DNA of 64,000 nucleotides. Origin: Dankookia rubra. GTDB taxonomy: Bacteria > Pseudomonadota > Alphaproteobacteria > Acetobacterales > Acetobacteraceae. The position numbers and the translations under genes are program-made. The notes beneath the pieces were generated by a model. That model did no database searches. It was not told the DNA's origin and saw only the letters and a list, made by a program, of their open reading frames with translations. Positions 61,262 through 64,000 of the stretch are shown here, piece by piece; the stretch's first letter is position 1; the number at the start of each line of letters is the position of its first letter. The stretch spans positions 1-64,000 of the forward strand of contig NZ_SMSJ01000022.1 in assembly GCF_004355005.1 (NCBI RefSeq), read 5' to 3'.

Positions 61262-62251
61262 ATGACGAAGCATCCCGGCGGCCCCTGGCGCCGCCGGTCC
61301 CTGCTGGCGGCCGGCTTCGGCGCGCTGGCCACCGCGGCCTGCGTCCGGGGCGGCTTCGCCCAGGGCGTGCCGGCCAAGCCCCTGCCGTTCGCCCCGCTGC
61401 CACCCGGCAGTCGGCTGGAACTGCTCGGCGGGATCGAGATCTCCGACGAGGCGCTGGGCTTCGGCGGCCTGTCGGCCCTGCACCTCGATGCCGACCTGCG
61501 GGTCACCGCCATCAGCGACCTGGCGTATTGGATGACCGCGCGGATCGAATTGCGCGACGGCCGCCCGGTCGGGCTGTCCGGCCTGCGCAGCGGGCCGCTC
61601 GGCGACGGCGCCGGCCAGCCGCTGCCGCGCGGCTACAGCGGCGATGCCGAAGCGCTGGCCCGGCTGCCCGACGGGACCTGGCTGGTAGGGTTCGAGCGCT
61701 GGCACCGCATCCGCGCCTATGCGCGGATCGACGGGCCGGGCGTCTATGTCCAGGCCCCGCCGGGGCTGGAGCAGGCGGGCGGCAATGGCGGGCTGGAATC
61801 CCTTGCCGTGCTGGCGAATGGCCGAATCCTGGCGATCACCGAGGCGATGAGCGTGGCCGGCCAGCCCGGCGTGGTGCGCGCCTGGCTCGGCGGCCCGCCC
61901 GGCGAATGGCAGGCCATGGCCTATCGCCCTGGGGAGGACCTGAGCCCGGCGGATGCCGCGCCGCTGCCGGATGGCGGCGCGCTGGTGCTGGAGCGCAGCT
62001 TCTCGCTCTTCGGCGGCTTCGGCGGGCGGCTGGTGCGGATACCGGCCGCGGCGCTGCAGGCGGCCGGGCCGGGGACGGTGCTGAAGGGAGAGGAGATCCT
62101 CCGCATCGCCGCACCCCTGCCGGTCGACAACTTCGAGGGCGTCAGCGCCGTGCGGGTCGGCGGGCGGACCTTGGTGGCGATGATATCGGACGACAACCAG
62201 AACCTGCTGCAGCGGACCATGCTGCTGCTCTTCGTGCTGGCGGACGATTGA
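61262..62251 (+). CDS. Exported phytase-like/esterase-like protein
   Basis: 329 residues with a Tat leader (WRRRSLLAAGFGALATAAC). The mature part is a beta-propeller of the phytase-like esterase family (LGFGGLSALHLDADLRVTAISDLAYW, GYSGDAEALARLPDGTWLVGFERWHRI, GGLESLAVLANGRILAITEAM). Whether it cleaves phytate or an ester is not known. It begins eight bases after cobT, so it may be the last gene of that operon. Confidence 0.8.
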   Translation: MTKHPGGPWRRRSLLAAGFGALATAACVRGGFAQGVPAKPLPFAPLPPGSRLELLGGIEISDEALGFGGLSALHLDADLRVTAISDLAYWMTARIELRDGRPVGLSGLRSGPLGDGAGQPLPRGYSGDAEALARLPDGTWLVGFERWHRIRAYARIDGPGVYVQAPPGLEQAGGNGGLESLAVLANGRILAITEAMSVAGQPGVVRAWLGGPPGEWQAMAYRPGEDLSPADAAPLPDGGALVLERSFSLFGGFGGRLVRIPAAALQAAGPGTVLKGEEILRIAAPLPVDNFEGVSAVRVGGRTLVAMISDDNQNLLQRTMLLLFVLADD

Positions 62252-62546
62252 GCCGCAGCATCCAGGCTGGCCTGCCTAATTTTAATGCTTTAATGGCTGT
62301 TGTTTAAGCATTTCCGAGATGATCTTCGGAAAAGCTTCGAAAAACAGCATTGAATAAAGTCAGGGCAGGCTGCTAACAAGCTTGGGCCGGCACCGGCGGG
62401 GCAGCCCCGATCCGATGCTGCCGGCCCTGGCTCCCCCCAATGGCGGGTGGAGCCAAGCAGCGGGACGGCCCGACGTCGTCCCAGTGCAGGACCTGCGGGC
62501 CAAAGGCGGCCTGCGCGCGGAGAGACGCTCCGCGGAGACCTTCACC
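62252..62546 (+). promoter_or_regulatory. Long AT-rich then GC-structured leader of the nitrate transporter gene
   Basis: Positions 62275-62365 are by far the most AT-rich in the window and include ATGCTT/AAGCAT (62285-62290 and 62305-62310) and TTTCCGA/TCGGAAA (near 62310-62331). A sigma70-like TTGAAT at 62350-62355, 18-base spacer and TAACAA at 62374-62379 would start a transcript near 62386 with an approximately 160-base leader. That leader has GGCCCG/CGGGCC (62467-62472 and 62496-62501) and CGCGGAG/CTCCGCG (62516-62522 and 62528-62534), the second overlapping the ribosome binding site. Nitrate assimilation genes are often controlled by antitermination (NasT), but I could not identify its two-hairpin target here. 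Confidence 0.5.
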
Positions 62547-63758
62547 GTGAACCAGGGCTTCCTGAAGGCGGGGCATCTGCCCACCCTGATCGCCGCATTC
62601 CTTTATTTCGACGTTTCCTTCATGGTCTGGGTGCTGCTCGGCCCGCTCGCGGTGCAGATCGCCGCCGACCTGCACCTCTCGGCCGCGCAGAAGGGGCTGA
62701 TGGTCGCGGTGCCGGTGCTGGCGGGCGCGCTGCTGCGGGTGGTCAACGGCGTGCTGGTCGACCGGATCGGGCCGAAGCGCACCGGCGCCATCGGCCAGGT
62801 GCTGGTCATCGCCGGCCTCGGCGCCGCCTGGTGGTTCGGCGTCTCGACCTTCGCCCAGGTCCTGCTGGTCGGCATCGCCCTCGGCGTCGCCGGCGCGGCC
62901 TTCGCCGTCGCCCTGCCGCTGGCGTCGCGCTGGTATCCGCCGGAGCACCAGGGCACCGCGCTCGGCATCGCCGGTGCCGGCAACTCCGGCACCGTCTTCG
63001 CCGCGCTCTTCGCCCCCGGCCTCGCCCTGGCCTTCGGCTGGAACAACGTGCTCGGCCTCGCCGCCCTGCCGCTGATCGCGGTGCTCGGCCTCTATCTGCT
63101 GCTGGCGAAGGACGCGCCGAACGGCCCGGCGGCGAAGTCGATGGCCGAATACGCCTCCGTCCTGCGCAACCCCGACGCTTGGTGGTTCATGTTCTTCTAC
63201 GCCGTCACCTTCGGCGGCTTCGTCGGGCTGGCGGCCTCGCTGACCATCTACTTCAACGACGTTTACGGGCTGAGCCCGGTGGTCGCCGGCTACTTCACCG
63301 CCGCCTGCGTCTTCGCGGGTTCGCTGGTCCGCCCGATCGGCGGCGCGCTGGCCGACCGCATCGGCGGCGTCCGCTCGCTGTCCGTGATGTACGCCGTCGC
63401 CGCGATCGCCCTCGGCATCGTCTCGCTCGGCCTGCCGAATGCCTGGATGGCGCTGGCGGTCTTCGTCCCCGCCATGCTGGCGCTCGGCATGGGCAACGGC
63501 GCGGTGTTCCAGCTGGTGCCGCAGCGCTTCCGCGCCGAGATCGGCGTGATGACCGGCCTGGTCGGCATGACGGGGGGCATCGGCGGCTTCTACCTCGCCT
63601 CCTCGCTCGGCCTCTCGAAGCAGTACACGGCCTCCTACCAGGCCGGCTTCCTGGTGTTTGCCGCGCTGGCCGCCCTCGCCCTCGTTGGCCTCACCACGGT
63701 GAAGCGCCGCTGGCGCACCACCTGGGGCGCCGCCGCCGTCACCACCGCCCGCATCTGA
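62547..63758 (+). CDS. narK: NarK/NasA-type nitrate/nitrite MFS transporter
   Basis: Imports nitrate for assimilation. 403 residues with about 12 helices and the family's opening LPTLIAAFLYFDVSFMVWVLLGP, the nitrate signature GLGAAWWFG and AGAGNSGTVFAALFAPGLA, and GMGNGAVFQLVPQRF in the second half. The start is GTG 62547, with CGGAGA at 62533-62538 eight bases upstream and homologues beginning here. Earlier in-frame codons encode unrelated, Arg/Pro-rich sequence. nirB follows 19 bases later. Confidence 0.92.
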   Translation: MNQGFLKAGHLPTLIAAFLYFDVSFMVWVLLGPLAVQIAADLHLSAAQKGLMVAVPVLAGALLRVVNGVLVDRIGPKRTGAIGQVLVIAGLGAAWWFGVSTFAQVLLVGIALGVAGAAFAVALPLASRWYPPEHQGTALGIAGAGNSGTVFAALFAPGLALAFGWNNVLGLAALPLIAVLGLYLLLAKDAPNGPAAKSMAEYASVLRNPDAWWFMFFYAVTFGGFVGLAASLTIYFNDVYGLSPVVAGYFTAACVFAGSLVRPIGGALADRIGGVRSLSVMYAVAAIALGIVSLGLPNAWMALAVFVPAMLALGMGNGAVFQLVPQRFRAEIGVMTGLVGMTGGIGGFYLASSLGLSKQYTASYQAGFLVFAALAALALVGLTTVKRRWRTTWGAAAVTTARI

Positions 63759-63777
63759 CGCCGAAGGATCATCCGCC

Positions 63778-64000
63778 ATGAACATGATGTCCCCCCAGCG
63801 TCAGCGCCTCGTCGTCATCGGCAACGGCATGGCCGGCATGCGCACGGTCGAGGAGCTGCTGAAGCGCGCGCCGCAGCGCTACGAGATCACCGTCTTCGGC
63901 GCCGAGCCGCACCCGAACTACGACCGCATCGCGCTCTCCTCGGTGTTGGCCGGGGAGAAGACGCTCGAGCAGATCGTCATCAACAGCCGGGAGTGGTACG
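63778..64000 (+). CDS. nirB: Assimilatory nitrite reductase large subunit NirB, 3' partial
   Basis: Only the first 74 residues are in the window. They show the FAD-binding start of NirB: RLVVIGNGMAGMRTVEELL, then ITVFGAEPHPNYDRIALSSV and GEKTLEQIVINSREW. NirB with NirD reduces nitrite to ammonium with NADH. GAAGGAT at 63763-63769 precedes ATG 63778. It forms an operon with the nitrate transporter. Confidence 0.93.
   Translation, partial: MNMMSPQRQRLVVIGNGMAGMRTVEELLKRAPQRYEITVFGAEPHPNYDRIALSSVLAGEKTLEQIVINSREWY

Noticed and set aside
62285..62331. NasT/ANTAR two-hairpin target before narK
   Set aside because: Stems are present, but the loops do not show the conserved A-first, G-fourth hexaloops as I remember them, so I left it as an unspecified leader.

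Overview
The window is very GC-rich chromosomal DNA (GC-ended codons, few AT-rich patches) from an alphaproteobacterium, most probably an Acetobacteraceae of the Roseomonas/Belnapia type. This is an inference from the gene content: a fused shikimate kinase/3-dehydroquinate synthase, cobS-cobT with bolA and a J-protein, a DUF3126 protein, an aerobic nitrate-assimilation locus, a Bug-type tricarboxylate receptor and several Tat-type solute receptors. No rRNA, tRNA, CRISPR array, prophage or intact insertion sequence was seen. Genes lie on both strands with short gaps, often as convergent pairs separated by GC-rich hairpins.

Layout. 1-3 kb: the end of a surface-polysaccharide cluster (glycosyltransferase, FlaA1/WbpM-like epimerase/dehydratase). 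3-9 kb: a YciF-like protein, argC behind what looks like an arginine attenuator, a domesticated transposase-domain protein, a sugar aminotransferase and a DUF1194 protein. 8-17 kb: a VOC protein with a tricarboxylate receptor, a GAF histidine kinase, lepA, a secreted protein with a duplicated domain, and a MarR/FAD-hydroxylase/DUF2783 unit. 17-30 kb: methyltransferase, M20 amidohydrolase preceded by tandem repeats, two orphan ABC receptors, TPR, cupin and DUF2141 proteins, an AI-2E family permease and a chemoreceptor ending in a PilZ domain. 30-37 kb: MFS exporter, accA, methyltransferase, xerD and the aroK-aroB fusion. 37-48 kb: a copper amine oxidase lacking a C-terminal block, two convergent HWE-type kinases, DUF2889, anmK with an in-frame minisatellite, tyrS and a second chemoreceptor. 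48-59 kb: a large AsmA/YhdP-like protein divergent from glnE-bcp, then small envelope and cytosolic proteins. 57-61 kb: bolA, J-protein, cobS, cobT. 61-64 kb: a phytase-like secreted protein, then a nitrate transporter with a long structured leader and the start of nirB.

The most interesting signal is upstream of argC: a TTGACA promoter box, a 36-codon ORF with seven arginines among codons 5-14, and a strong intrinsic terminator ending about 30 bases before argC. A 7-base segment of the leader complements the terminator's left arm. Together these look like ribosome-mediated attenuation by arginine, with a leader peptide that may be translated from a leaderless transcript.
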